A stretch of 64,000 nt of DNA, from contig VWPU01018811.1 in assembly GCA_013398955.1 (NCBI GenBank), positions 124,001 to 188,000 of the forward strand, written 5' to 3'. The DNA comes from Callaeas wilsoni (taxonomy: Eukaryota; Chordata; Aves; Passeriformes; Callaeidae). The position numbers were made by a program, and so were the translations under genes. The number at the start of each line of letters is the position of its first letter. The stretch's first letter is position 1. Shown here in pieces: positions 13,869-27,500 of this stretch. The notes below the pieces were generated by a model. The model made no database searches. It was not told the origin of the DNA and saw only the letters and a list, made by a program, of their open reading frames with translations.

Positions 13869-15408
13869 GAGTCCATAAAGACATACTAGATGCCACAATG
13901 ATGAGCATGTTAGAAATATCTAGATAGGCATTGAACAGTTAAGCAAGTATGTAATTAGTTACATCATCTTAATTAAAAGTAGCTGAGCAAAGCAATCCAG
14001 CTTATAGGCAGTTGCTCTCTGTTCCTTCTCATACTTTTTACTGTCTAGTTTCATGATCCTCTAAGACAAAACAAAATTGTGTGCTGCTGAAAAGATGGAC
14101 TTTATAAGAGCTTTTGCTTGGAATTCTAAAATACCAGGATGTCAGATGACACATGGTTTATTCATGTTAACAACTAATTTAGTTCATTAAGAACCTGAAT
14201 TTGGCCTTTGGGTCCAAAAGGAGTACTGGAGCCTGAAGTTCTTGAACTTTTTTGAATGCTTCTTTTAATGCAGGACTTTTTTAGCAATACACGACGTCTA
14301 GCTAAAGAGCAGTATTTGCCATAGAGCCGTCCCTATGTTATTCTGAGACAAAAATACCACATGCCAGGAAGAAAATACATCAGATACAGTGAATTTATTT
14401 CCAAGAATAATAACATATATGTTGAACAGAAGTCCAGATTTGTAAGATCAGTCCTGAAGGTCTAAAATAAATGCTAGTCTTCTGAACATACAAAGCTCTC
14501 ATCAGACATAAATCTTATTTTCTGTGCTGTGGAATTCTTTATTATTTGTTAATGTATTCCAGCTCTGTGACTATTGAAAGTGTTAATTCATAAATACAGA
14601 ATTAATTTGTGATACACTGATTTAAAATACTATAAAGCAAATTTCTGCCTCTAATTAAAAGGCGGATTAGATCTATACAATTATATCATTTCAGAGATGC
14701 CCAGGGGTTTCATTTACCCAGGGGTTAAATCTGGAAATAAAAGCAGGAAGTTTTTAAGTTACCTTATATAAATATGCAGATAGATATATATGCATGTGTA
14801 TATTTTTTAAAATATGCATACATTCATATCTCTAATAGAAGCTATGCTATTGATATGGCAAAAGAAATTTATCCAGTCATAGATCTAATATCTGTTTTTC
14901 AGCAATCTATAATGAAATTTTCATACATCCATTGTTCGGGAAAGGACAATTAGTGCAAAATCAACCGTGAAAGCTGGATAAGTGTAGTTACTGAAATAAT
15001 TCAAAAGCAAATGAGCATTTGTGATGTGTTTGTCTGAAAACTTTAATCAAAGCAGACTGGGGATTTCTATGTGTAACCTCTTTCATGAGACAAATCCCAA
15101 GGTCCTTTACAAAATAATGAAATTAGCAATGCAAATATTGATGAATACACTAGGTCAAACAAAGCGGTCCTTGCTCTTGAGAGTGCTACTACCGTGAGTC
15201 AACAAACCAAGGGATTCCAGATGCAAAAAAAGTGCAAGCCCTAAAGCCAGCCAAATGGGAGACCTGGCTTTAAAGGCATGCTAGGTTTCTGGGAAGAATC
15301 AAAAAAAGTGTTCAAAACAGTTTGCAAGTCTTGGTTTTGCTGTCCATATAACTGTTACATTTCATTGTGCCTATTTGCTCTAGGGCTTTTTGCTTCTTAC
15401 AGGCAATC

Positions 15409-15434
15409 TTTGGCACATTCATGAATGTGCCAAA
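15409..15434. repeat. Perfect 26-bp palindrome
   Basis: The half-site TTTGGCACATTCA (15409-15421) is followed at once by its exact reverse complement (15422-15434), with no spacer. It could bind a dimeric factor, extrude as a cruciform, or be the remnant of an inverted duplication. No matching terminal repeat was found nearby. Confidence 0.9.
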
Positions 15435-16074
15435 TCTTTCCTATAAGATGGTGGATGAACAGGTGTATGGGCTGCAGAAGTTCTTGGGTTGCATATAGGT
15501 CATTTATGTATAGGTAATTTACCTGGTGCTTGAAGAAATGCTGTTCTTATATAGGCAATTCCCAGACACTTGGGAAAAGTTAGGGGTTTTCAAGTTTGGT
15601 CTTACAGTACTGTTTTATCTACCCTTGAAAAGAGAAACTAAAGCTCCACAGATCACAGCTGAAGACAGGCTCAAAAGAAATGAGTGGTGATTTAACTTTT
15701 ACAACTTATTCTTTCTGAGTGAAACTTGTTTAGGCATGCTGGGCCTTCATGAAAACCCTCTGCATCTTCTTAAAAAGAATGTGAGGGGTGAGTGAGGAAT
15801 AATATTTTCAGTCGCAGTGTGTTATAAGACTTCTAAGACTTCTTTCTTTTTTTCCCTTTTGCATTGTTTCCTCTTTGTAAATATTTCTTCCTCTTTCTCC
15901 CTCTCTGTTTAAGAAACCATTGCTAGATTCATGTGCATTTATCCAGCTCCAATATTTGTTCATTACTAATAATAAGATTTATTCAAACTGCAAATTCCAA
16001 GACTGAAATGATTAAGCCATTTGAAATTGCTCCAATAATTGATCTCTAAATTTCTCAGCCAGATTTTTGGTCAT

Positions 16075-16106
16075 ACTTGTAAGTATTTATGTTAGTACTT
16101 ACAAGT
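16075..16106. repeat. Inverted repeat (11-bp stem, 10-nt loop)
   Basis: ACTTGTAAGTA at 16075-16085 and its exact reverse complement at 16096-16106 flank a ten-base spacer. There is no T-run beside it that would suggest a terminator, and no sign that it is transcribed. Confidence 0.85.
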
Positions 16107-18237
16107 TCTCATTTCAGAGTCAGTTAGTCAGAGAGTCAGGCACAAAACTCCACCATATGATTCATAACTAATCAAGATAGCGTAAATCAACCACTGAGAG
16201 TTCTAGAAATATAGAAGTAGCTGAGCAGAAAAACTTGAAATCAACTTGTTACAAAAAGCTTAACCTACAAATGGCCATATACAATTGAGCTCCAAAGGAC
16301 CATGTGTGTGAGTCAAGGGAGAAGTTTTTAAATTTTGAGGTCTATATTTTTTATCTTTTGCTTCTCTTATTAACCTCAAAAATGGAAACATCATGATGTT
16401 TTAAAGTTTTCTTTGCCAGTCTCCCTTGCAGCATCTGTAGTAATATTTTGGGCTTTTGACTGACTGTGAATCAGACAAGTCTGGTATGCCCCTTAGTTTT
16501 TTACTTTGAGACTCTTTGATTTCCATTGAAATGTTTATGAAGGCTGACAGTGCTCATTTTATATGTGATTCAGAGCAGTCATAGCAAGCCTGTCTTTGAG
16601 AAGTGCAATGGTGCCATGCAAATATTCTGAAAAGGCTATGCATTCATGATAGGGTTTGCATTCTAGATCACATTGCTACTCTTAGGGTCTGAAGTTTAGT
16701 GATATTAAAGATTTGAAAGATTTTTAAATTGATCAGAATTTTAAAGGAAAGCACAATGTGAGATGTACTCTCTGATTACAAAAATTATTTCCTAGGAATG
16801 AATAAGAGACAAGGCCAAGGCCAGAATTTTGTCCTCTCTTCCAGATTTTAAAGTCGTCATCAGAAACTCTCATAGAATGATCTTCCCCACCACACCCCTT
16901 GGAAGATACATTCCAACACTCCAAAATGGTGATGCAGATCCAAGATGGGTTTCTGAGACTGCTTCATGCACTCACTTCTGAAGTTGTCTTTATTGCTTAC
17001 ATACAATAGTATCTTTATGGAGGTTTTCACATTATCACAAGAATACTTCTTTCTCCTCAGTGCTCTCTGTTTGCTGACACTGCCACAGAAAGCAAACTAT
17101 GGGACCATATGCTATGTCCCTACGACAAAAACACCTTGAGATTTTAAAAGACATTTCCCATCTCTTCCGGTCTTAAGTGTCTTGTAAAATATCAAACCAA
17201 GTCGACCTAGAAGCCTGTTGTGAAACTATTACATTAATAAAAAACATGAAGGGAAAACAGTTTCCGAGGTTACATTCTTAAAAAAAGAACAAGTTGCATA
17301 TGAATCTAAAGATCCTATTCAAAGTCGAGAAGCTGATTGGGATGTTTTCCAAAAGTAAGAAACAGTGTCAACTTGGATCACATTGAGATGCATGTTCTTT
17401 CCTTGAAACAGCAATAAACAGCTGAGAATCAGTTACCCAAGTTCAGCAGAGTTTTTGAGAGAACAGGGGTGAAGACAATATTAATTTTTAAGTTGTGTGA
17501 GCACAAGAAATCTGATGCCAAACTGCACTTTTGGCTCCTGGGATTGTTTTGAGGTTATTCCCAAGGCATCTTTCTGAAAATGTATCCTTTGGACTAAAAA
17601 AACAAAAAGGCAAAACCCACTCTCTTGGACCCTACTCTTTTAGTTCCCTGTATGAATCTTCTGGTTTGATTTAGGAATGTGCTGCTTGGTTCCCATGTGC
17701 GCTGTTGTTGTAGTATTTACTTTGGAAGGAAAAGTGAGTATACGGTTCACGCCTTAACCTTGTCAAGCTTTCCCCTTACCAACTTGAACTGACACCATAC
17801 AAATTCTGAAAGGAAAGGCCACAGTCAAAATTAATAATAAACATTAACCATAAAATATTACTCTTGACCCTACCAAGGGGCAGACCTCTAGGAATAACAT
17901 CCTGCTCCTTAAGAAAATAACATCCCTCTCCAAGCAAGAGGTGCAGACGATCTGGTCTGTGCATGACGGACATGGTGACCTGTGCCTCGGGGTGTAACAT
18001 CTGATCTCAGCTCAGAGGGTAATGTGCACTCCAGGCCTCACCCTATGGAAGTCAAACACAGCCCCACATACAGGCTTTGGCAACTTGTGTCCTCTGCATG
18101 AAACCAGTCCTGTCTGAGGTTGTGCTGTAAGGTTACGGCTTTATGCAAAGCCAAACAGACTAAGGCTGAAGCTGGAAAATTTAGAGCTGCCACCCCAGCT
18201 TCCAGGCTGTTTCATCCTGAATGAATACTGTAGGTAT

Positions 18238-18273
18238 GCAGTACTTCACATCATTGCAGTACTTCACATCCTT
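18238..18273. repeat. Tandem duplication, 2 x 18 bp
   Basis: GCAGTACTTCACATCATT is followed directly by GCAGTACTTCACATCCTT, with a single mismatch. The next three bases (gca) begin a third copy. It looks like a recent replication-slippage event. Confidence 0.9.
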
Positions 18274-21200
18274 GCACCAACAATGAGCCCTGAGGGAAAG
18301 TTGCAGTCCATAGCTCCTTTGCAGCATTTCACTTGAATAGACCCTATGATTAGTTTATTCCTAGAGGCACAATCCATAGGTTACTGGAGAACCTATTTCC
18401 ATAGCTATCAGGCAGTATGTTGTTCATCAGCAAATTGAATTATTAAAGCCTCTGAAATCTGAAAACTCCAGAACCAAAACTAATTAGTATGCCAAATACT
18501 AATTTTATTTTGAAAAGAAATAATAACTCAAAGAAAAACTTACTTATTCCAAGTCAGTAGAGATGAAACATAGGTGCCTAAATCAAGCAGGACCTGCAAC
18601 ATTGAATGAAGCATTCCTTTAAAATATCTGGCATGTAATAATAAATCAGGTTAATTCCCAGGAGATGTTGATTGTACTGACATTGATAGGGAGAGATTTC
18701 AGCAGCAAGCTGTTGAACTTGCATCAAGGGTGCCCCACAGATGTATTTCTGATATTGCAGGCCTCCCTTAACTCAGTCCCTTGCCAGCAAGAATTAGATG
18801 TAAGTACCCCACTTCCCAGGGGTTCCCCTTAGCATAAACTCCTCAGTGTCACCTCACCAAGTGATTTTGGTCTTCCTTTTCCCAGCATGTCAGCCCCAGA
18901 TGGAAACCAAGCTGCTGTTGGGACAAAGGTTAAAACTTCTCTGGGATTTTTATGCCACACTGAAGTACAGCTATGCCCCCTGTGAGTGAATTTGACAGAT
19001 TTGATAGAGACGGTAGAGATTGTTGCTGTGTCATCTGCTGGATGAATGCCTTGAAGTAAGTGACTATTTTCACAGCAATCGACCTGTGCTTGATCTGTAC
19101 TTGCGTAGTCTATTTATAGCTAACAAATATAAACTGTTCTCTATGCAGATGGCTCACTTCGGACAGCGCAGTACAAACTGACAAACTGGTCCTTTCACGC
19201 TAATGCCGATACATCTCTCCTGTTATTAATAAGCTATTTAGAACATTCTGACAGCAGACTAGACCTCATCTTTGAGATCAGTACCTGACGCTCATATTTC
19301 TTCGCTCTTGCCCTCTGTTTCATTTCACCATCCATCACACTGACTCCTACTTCCTATCCTCTCCTGTGAAATAGACACTACCTTCGTTTTTCACCAACAG
19401 TAAAACAGATCAAGGTGGTTCCATGTGTTGGTAAAGATAAATGTAGAGGCTAAAATCTTTCCTTGTGTGGCTTCCATTAAACTTCATTGTGTAGCATTTG
19501 TACGCTTTTCAGCTATGATGCACAAAAGCCAGTGTTGCAAAAGATTTTCAGAGTCTCATAACATCATGCCTTTATAGAAAACCAGTGTCCTTTTAGGAAA
19601 TCAGTGCTTCTGCATTGAAATCAAATACCATTAAAACATCCCTGTGTTTTGTGGCTTAGTTGTCCAGTCTTTTCAAACAGCCCCTTCTCAAATGGCACAG
19701 GTTACCACCTGTATATCATGTCAAGGACAGGACTGGCAAAATGTGCCTTGGAATTATGCAAACAGTATTTCAGTGTAATAGTGATAAATAAAGATATTTT
19801 TTCCTCTGTAGTTATAGCAATGGTAAGGAAGAAAAGATGTGAAGATGCATTTGAACAATTCCCATTAGAAGAGTCTTTTGTTTTACCCAGCTTCTCTCTT
19901 GAGGTGAGGTAATTGCAAGTCTTCTCACCTATCATGCTTATGTGATAGAAAGAGAAGAACTTTTTTTGTGCATCTGTGTCAATGTTTTGTCCCTGGTAAT
20001 GAACTAAAATATTTGGTTCTGAAGGAAGGAATTTTTCTTTTGGCTTACAAAGCAGTTTGTTGCAAGAACTAAACTTGGTGGTACAGGAGTAGGGAGCCTG
20101 CTGACTTCTGATAGTCCATCAAGGCTGACAGCTTAAGAAGACCTGCCAGGGTAGCTGTTCTCTCAGTTGGCTGAGCAATGGCATTTTCATCACCAGACAA
20201 AGTTCAGAATTTCCTTCAGAGAAAAACTGACTCTGACTTTTTGAACTTTCAGACTACTGAGCTGAGCAGAGTGAAACCAATTGTTGAGACATCATGCATG
20301 GATCTAAGGGACAGATGGGCCCGAACTATGCCAGAGAATCATGATAAGACATTCAGCCTGCTTTTTTTTCCTACTCATTTCTTTTTAACCATTGTTCTTG
20401 CTCTACTGTTTGTTCTCTCACTTGCTTTTCACCATTTCTCACTAGTAGTGAACATACAAGATATCCTGTGAGAAACCTGAGACCACTTAAAAAGCAGCTC
20501 TAAGATGAGTTCAACTCACATTCACAGAGCAATGTTCTCCTTGAACTTGAAGATCCAGACTGAAGGCAAGTTGGACACCTCTTGGATGTTATGGTTCCTG
20601 AGAAGTTTTCACTGGTGTTCATTCAGCAGCAGCTCTCCTTTTAGAAAGCATATTCTGTACAAAAAGAATGCTAAAAGCAACATCAGTGGTGAAATTAGAG
20701 ATCTACATAGATTACACTCCCAATGCAAAGGAATGGATTAGCTTAACTTTCAACTCCTGCTGCTTAATGTTGATTTAATATATTGTCTTGACTTTTAATA
20801 AGGTTATTGAAAGATAAAAGCATATAAGGAGCTGTGCCACAGATGCGACAGTCAGAACTTCATATGCAAAATAAAAAGAGACATTATAATAAAATGAAAA
20901 TTGAATGTTGCTTGTACAAAATCTGGCTTTGTTTTGATGCATAAAAAAGCAAACACTGTTCCATACTGAGGTTTTCAAGAATGTCTTAAGTACACAATGC
21001 TTCTGATGCCACCCCAGTTGCCTATATATAGATCTGTCTTGTGTAAAGAATTTAAAAAGCATTAGAATGGAGAAATCAAAGAGACAATAAATTTTAAACC
21101 AATCTTATTGTCTGCAGCCTAAAGTGTTATTAAGATCAAAGTGGAGCAAACATCTGGCATTTGCCTTTCTGCAAAAATTAGATCAAATTACCTACCATAG

Positions 21201-23086
21201 GATTTAGATCCATTCAGTAAGTTCTTTCCATTGCACACATAGTTTTCTTTCTCCTTTTTATTTGCAAAATCTAACTTAACACCCAAATTCTAGCCTCTTC
21301 ATTCATTTGAAGTTGAAACAAATTAACAACAAAAATGGAAATCATGTTCCTCATGAGCATCTGTTTCCGAAGGAACATTCAAGGTCCTTCAGATCCTAAA
21401 GAGAGAAGTTCAGCAAGACTTCATCCATTAAGTGTAATTGTCTAAAAATAAACTTAACTGAGTACACAAAACCCTGTCCCCATCCTTAAAAAAGAAATGC
21501 TTCATGACTACTCTTGTAACTAGTGTCATTGCTGACTTTATTCCATATTAATCACTCCTAAAGTGTGCTGCTAAGAAGCTTGGCACAGTGGCCAATAGTT
21601 TTATGTATAATCTGATCTAATATACATTTTTCAGACTTATAAATATATCTAATGCACACCTTGGCTTTTACACCTTTCTTTAGAGAGACAAATACATTTA
21701 TGTTACATCTATATAGCATGATATTTTAACTCTCTGTATAGAACAATGCACTAATACAAAGCTAAGATTGAAAGTATCTCTTAAATACAGAAAGTAATGT
21801 GTCCTTACACCTCAAAAACTGAATTACAAAAGTTGAATTAAAAGGAAAACCATATTGTCTGCAAATTCATCATTATATGAATCAAAAATCTCAACAGTGG
21901 TCACTATTGATGCCATACAATAAAATTATGATTAATGAATTTGATTATTCTGTCCTGTATGAGCTGTAAATTACACATTAATTCTTTCAGATTGCTTTAT
22001 TGCCAGAAATCTTATTGATATCACTAGGCAGAAAGGTAAGATATAGCTCTCAAATATTCTGGAGAGAGAGAGAGATTTTTTTTTTAACCTTTGTTCTTTT
22101 GCGCTCTTGTAATATGAACTGGAATATTACTTTTTTCCACAAGGCATTCTTTAAAAAAGAAATGCAAATGTAGCAGGTTCAAATTTTCTTTGCAGAACTT
22201 TTATTGTCAGTGTAATTTTTCCATTTGATCCATCCCCAAGCTATGTGATTTACATCTGTACCACAGCAAGGAGGAGTTATTGCTTATCACAACCTAGAAG
22301 TTTGTGGTGTTTTAATGCAATCCTAAATAATCATTTTTTTTACATCAGTATAGACTTTGATTTTCATATCTTGCTCGATTTTTCAAGAAAAAGTGGATTA
22401 TGAATTTTATTTACAAAACTTTTAGAAAGCAATAGGAAAGGGAGCAAGTGACAGTCAAATTTTCTGTACTCCTCCACCCAGACCCATGAAAGCCAGAGGA
22501 AGAATTCAGGCAGCCAGAAGCCACACATGGTCGAAGGGCACCTTAAAGTCATCAGCTACATTCCCAGGCAGGCAGTGCAGACAGGCTTCAGATGTTTTTA
22601 TGTAGATGCATGACGAGGTAGCATAAAAAAACTGCACTGGGATTCCTTTTGATACTTGTTCATTGCTGGGAATTTCTGGTTTCAGTCTCAATTGATAAAA
22701 AAAGATAAATCTGATGGTTATTGAAAATATGTACCAATGATAGCTCCATTGTTTTGGCTAAATACAAATACACATTACATTTTCACTCCCTTAAAATTTA
22801 AATGATGCAGCTCTCTCCTTTGGTTAGTGCATTGCAACCATCCAGGCAAGTAGGACAACTCAGAAAAAATTTTGGATGTTCTTCTGCCAAAACTGACTGT
22901 TACATTTCAGTAACTGATGAAGTGGTTTCTAAGGCAAGTTTGAGTTATTTGGAATGAATAAGATCTATGTTTTTTTCCACTTGGTTGTTCTCCTTCAGAA
23001 AACCTATTGGAACTAAAACCTGTAGGTTTACATCTACAGTGGAAAAGGAACATCAGCCCCCAGAGTGCAGTTGTAATTCTCCTTTC

Positions 23087-23200
23087 TGGTTTGTTTGGGT
23101 TGGGGTTTTTTTCGTTTGGGTTGGGTGTTTTGTTTTGTTTTGATGGTGGCTTTTTTGTTGGGTTTGGGGTTTTTTTGTTTGGGTTTTTTTTTTCACTCAG
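23087..23200 (+). repeat. G/T-rich low-complexity tract
   Basis: About 110 bases made almost only of G and T, with seven runs of three or four G separated by T-runs. The last part (tttttttttcactcag) looks like a + strand splice acceptor, but nothing else supports an exon here. Open frames through it are low-complexity Phe/Gly strings and are not credible proteins. Confidence 0.85.
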
Positions 23201-23229
23201 GAGAAGGTAAATTACAAGGTGAAGCTACC

Positions 23230-23460
23230 ACACCATTTTTCCAAAGGCAACGTCCCTGTTCCCAGCCAGGCCCCGCCGGTGACAGGCAGCTGGAGCAGAG
23301 CCACGGTGCTGCCTGTCCAGCTGACCCAACCGCACCTCCTGTGCACATCTGCCGCTCAGATGGGAGCACGCGCTCGGCAGACCCAGCGCTCTCGGTGCCT
23401 CTGTCTTGCAAGGCGGGTGCGAATTAGCGGCGCAGCACATGGATCGTAGGGAACACACAA
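23230..23460. other. Isolated GC-rich block
   Basis: A short GC-rich, moderately CpG-containing block (for example ccccgccggtgacaggcagc and aattagcggcgcagcacat) in otherwise AT-rich intergenic DNA, just beyond the GREM1 3' end. Four overlapping open frames on both strands are expected in such composition. I recognise no protein or repeat family. It may be a small regulatory element. Confidence 0.5.
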
Positions 23461-24539
23461 ACCCCCAAGAGAGATCCTGCCTGTCTCACTGGGGGCAGAG
23501 AAAAGGATGGTCTCCTTCCTGTCTGCATCCCTGACAGCAGAGTAAGGTGCGTGAATTCTCTCTCTCTTACCTTCTTTTGATCAGTGTAACTAACTAAAAA
23601 GCACATGGGAGGTATCTTCAATTCAAAGCCGGTATGTAGGACAAATATAAATTATAATGAAATTATATGTTAATATATAAATAATAAGACCATGGTACCA
23701 TGGAGTACTAGAGAGCTAAGCCCAGGGCGTTTTTCTCTAGTTTAAATACTCAAATAAACACATATATGCACTTCTCAAGGAAATTTATCCTGCTCAATTG
23801 TGCCCATATCTCAGACCAGAAAAAGTAAATTACTTTCCAAAAATAATGATTCTTAGCTAATTTTATTATCTTTTCAATAAGTTTTAGAAGCACAAAAAGG
23901 TTAGACGTGAAGGAAGACTAAACTAAAAGAGGTGGAAAGTTCGAAGAAATCTGTTTCTCTGGTTGCAGTCCTTCCTCAACCCTGGCCTTGCACATGTGCT
24001 GCCAGCAGTGACAAATCTTCCAGTTCTTTTTTTATAATTATTTTTCATCTCCTCTGTCCCTATTTGCAGCTTGTAATGTGCTGCATTGTAAAGGTGTTCC
24101 TTACTCTTTTTTTCTAGAAGTGGGACTAAACTACTAGCTAGGCCTTAAACTGAGATATGGTGTAAGGCAGGCAGGCCAGCTCCAACTTTAACTCTACAAC
24201 AATTCAAGGCTGATTTATATTTTGAACTGTCACTATATGGTTTACAAGGCGAAAAGTGTGAGCAAAGATTGAGATTTTCCTTCTATAAATTGTGGAAGGG
24301 TGAGGGGGAAGTGACAGATCTCATTTAAAAACCTTATTGAAGTAGCCGTGTTGAATGATGGTGCCATTGCTTGTCTCTATGTCTTATTGTCATAATGTAA
24401 AGCCTTTTATAATTAGAAGAAACCACAGAAGTCAGGATAAAGTACAACAGATCAGAAAGAGCTGGAAACTTAAGGAAGGAAAAAAAAAACCACAAACCAA
24501 AAAAACCACAAAAAAACAAAAAACAAACAACAATAGACA

Positions 24540-27500
24540 CAGGCTGGAGAAGATATTTTATTTATTTGTTACTAGTAGTTAAAATGACGTACAAAATGCT
24601 GGGAAGAAAAACTCCAATTCTATTCAGTTACAAAATAATTAAAACTTCATTTTAAACCAAGTTTTGCTTTGTGAGACTGAGCATGAAAATACTGCAGCCT
24701 TAGGTTATATAGTCCATTGTTTTTAGAATAAAGCAGACATTTAAATACATATTGTGGTTGATATTAAATATCTCATATAATTGTAAGTTAGCAGAACTTT
24801 CTTACTCTCAGGCAATAACTAGCAATTCATAAAAGTTCTTTGTATAAAATTTACATGGGCGAGGGGGATTTGCCTCAAGGGGAGTTCCATCATGACCTAT
24901 GCACAGGCAGTTTTAGAACATAAAGATTTGCAATATTTTTATCAATTTGCTTTGAGAATTCTAGCCAAAACTTAAAGGAGTCAGTAATGATTGAAGCTTT
25001 GCTTAACAGCTAAGGCATTAGGGACATAGCAGTCTCTGTCAAAGAAAATGGGAATTTTGCTGTCAACTTCACATGAAGACAAAAAATCATTCATAAGGTG
25101 TTCCCATTTCTTGAACAGAAACCCAAGCTAGTACAAAATTTCCAGCAATGACTGAGGTTGGCCCTTTCCCCTGGTAAAAATATCAAAAAAAGTAATTTAA
25201 AGGAAAACATTCCCTGCCTATTATCAGTGAAAGAGAATTTGTATTAATAATAACATTAAATATCCATATCTTTCTGTTTAACTATTCACATTCCACACAG
25301 TGGAAACCTACCTCCTATAATTCCAGATTTTAAAACCGGATTTTAAAATCCATGAAGAAATGTGTCAAACTGCTGAGTGAGAGTACACCGAATGAAATGC
25401 ATTTTAATAATACCAATAAACGAGTTGTAATCACTTAATTTTACAAACACAAACCTCACAGCAGTGGCTTTTACAGCAAAAATAGATGAGTTGTAGAGAT
25501 GCAGGATATTGCCAATAAATGTGTGATGTAAGAGGTGGGACAACTGACAAAATGAGGCCACATAGGACACACCTGTGACATGCCACTCATCATAAATCTT
25601 TCCCTTTGGGCATGTTACTAAGGGCAGAACGGTCTTCCTCAACATTCCACGGCAAGAAATTATGTCAAAATAATCAGCTTGTGGCTGAGAGAGGCATCTG
25701 GTGTGAGAGAGAACAGTTATGCTGACTGTGATGCTAGCGAATGCTGCTGCTGAGCGGGGACACTGAGTGCTGGTCTCCCAATGACTCATCGTGCAGGCAG
25801 TGCGCACCTGACTCTCGTTTCACTCCTGTCAGTGATTTCAAGGTTGGTTTCATGCCCGGTACTCTTGCACAGGAACGTGCCTTTACTTGGCAGGACCAGC
25901 TCTCGACGCCCCACAGGCATAGGCACAGGTAAGGAGGTGTGCAGCACCCCGTAAGCTCTTCAGCACCCAGGTGGAAAGTGCCGTGGCACGGGCAGCACCC
26001 AGGATACCCTCAGGCTTCCCATCGAGCGCTTGGGAAAGCAAGGGCAACATGCACGGATGGGCTGCGTCTCTGGTCCAATCCCCAGGACAGACCTCATTTT
26101 TTCTGTAGGACCTTCTGTGCTCTTGCCAAATTTTACAGCCCTCATGAAGTTTAAACTCCTAAGCCTGAAGAAAAGACAAGATAACCTCACAGGTGAGAGT
26201 CATCAAGCTGTTGGTAGTGTGTCCCCTTTTATGTTTTTTACCCCCCCAAATGAGAGGGGCAGTCAGCCCTAAGTCTTCAGGAAATTCTCTTTACTTACTC
26301 CAAATCCAGTTTAAATGCAAGTCTGTGGTAAAAGATATAAAAAGAGGATCATTGCTAGCAAAGTTCTGCATCTTCGTTTCAACAAACTGCATGCCTGTGG
26401 CAAAGCTAAAATAACAATAACAATGCAATGTTTACTAGTCATGAATGTCGTGTCTTTTGTCTCTTGTGTGGTTATTGCATTAGCAGTCACATGATGCTTG
26501 TTTTAATTTTTGCTCTGCTCTTTATGTACTAAATTACTGCCATTCTGTACTTGATCTTGGTTAGCAAGATTTTTGTGCTGTGGTTATGTATGTGTGTGAA
26601 AAAGAGGAGTTTGGATACCCACAATGAAGTAGGCACACTCATTGCATGTATGTATAGATACCACTGCCTAAAAGATACTGCATATACATATATATGTAGA
26701 TATGAAGAATAACTGATATCAGAAATACAAGACATCGAATGGATCTAGTGGCATAGGAATGGGTTTCGTTTGGTTGAGAGAGCCGTTAGAATTCAGAAGT
26801 ATATTTATAGCCTTGTATATAGTTTCTTTTTAATTTATGTAATATATGACTAGGTATATAAATTAAAGCAAAACGTAAACAGAAGACAATATCTCTTCCT
26901 CTGTGTTTTCCTATTTATGTATCTTTCCCTTTTCTACTCCCTTTTGTACTCTCCTTGTCTACTTGCTTTGACCTTTTGCTTTCTAAGTTGCTGTAGATCT
27001 GTTTCCCATCCACCTATATTGACTTTTCAGCACTCCCACATCCCCCCATTGTTCTCCAGACATGGCTTTTGGATTACAGCTATTTTTTTTGAAGAAGCAT
27101 GTTACAAACTCTTGACACAGCTTCTATTTTCAGTGATGGCTTTGCTACACTTTAAATTGCTCTTTGTCTATTTCTTATATAAGAATAGATTCATGCTTTG
27201 AAATATATTGTCCTCTCACTTTGATGTTCCATGTAATACAGTAAAAGCAAATAGCACAAAGGTGAACATTCGCAAAAGCCACAGCTCCACTTTCCCAGCA
27301 AGCAGCAAAAATGTGAATATACACTAGGAAACCTACTTCATGACTGTGAGTAAAGGGTTTTTTAATGTCTCATACCCCTGCTACTTTGTGTAGTGAACAT
27401 TCATGTATTTGCTCATCCATATGCATTTTCTCCCTTACAGACACACACACACACATGCATGCCCTTTCCTTACACGAATCTGGGGGGATTTTGCTTGTTT

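Larger units (their letters stand above)
13869..23086. other. FMN1-GREM1 intergenic region, middle
   Basis: AT-rich non-coding DNA with no recognised gene. It holds a perfect 26-bp palindrome (15409-15434), an 11-bp-stem hairpin (16075-16106) and an 18-bp tandem duplication (18238-18273), each listed separately. Open frames here are at most about 97 codons and look random. Confidence 0.6.

Noticed and set aside
23007..23427. Phe/Gly-rich open frames over the G/T tract
   Set aside because: Direct translation of a low-complexity repeat.
23690..23703. 14-bp palindrome CCATGGTACCATGG
   Set aside because: About four perfect palindromes of this size are expected by chance.
25343..25807. 154-codon open frame on the - strand
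   Set aside because: It lies within the GREM1 3'UTR on the sense strand. About one frame of this size is expected by chance in the window, and there is no recognisable family.
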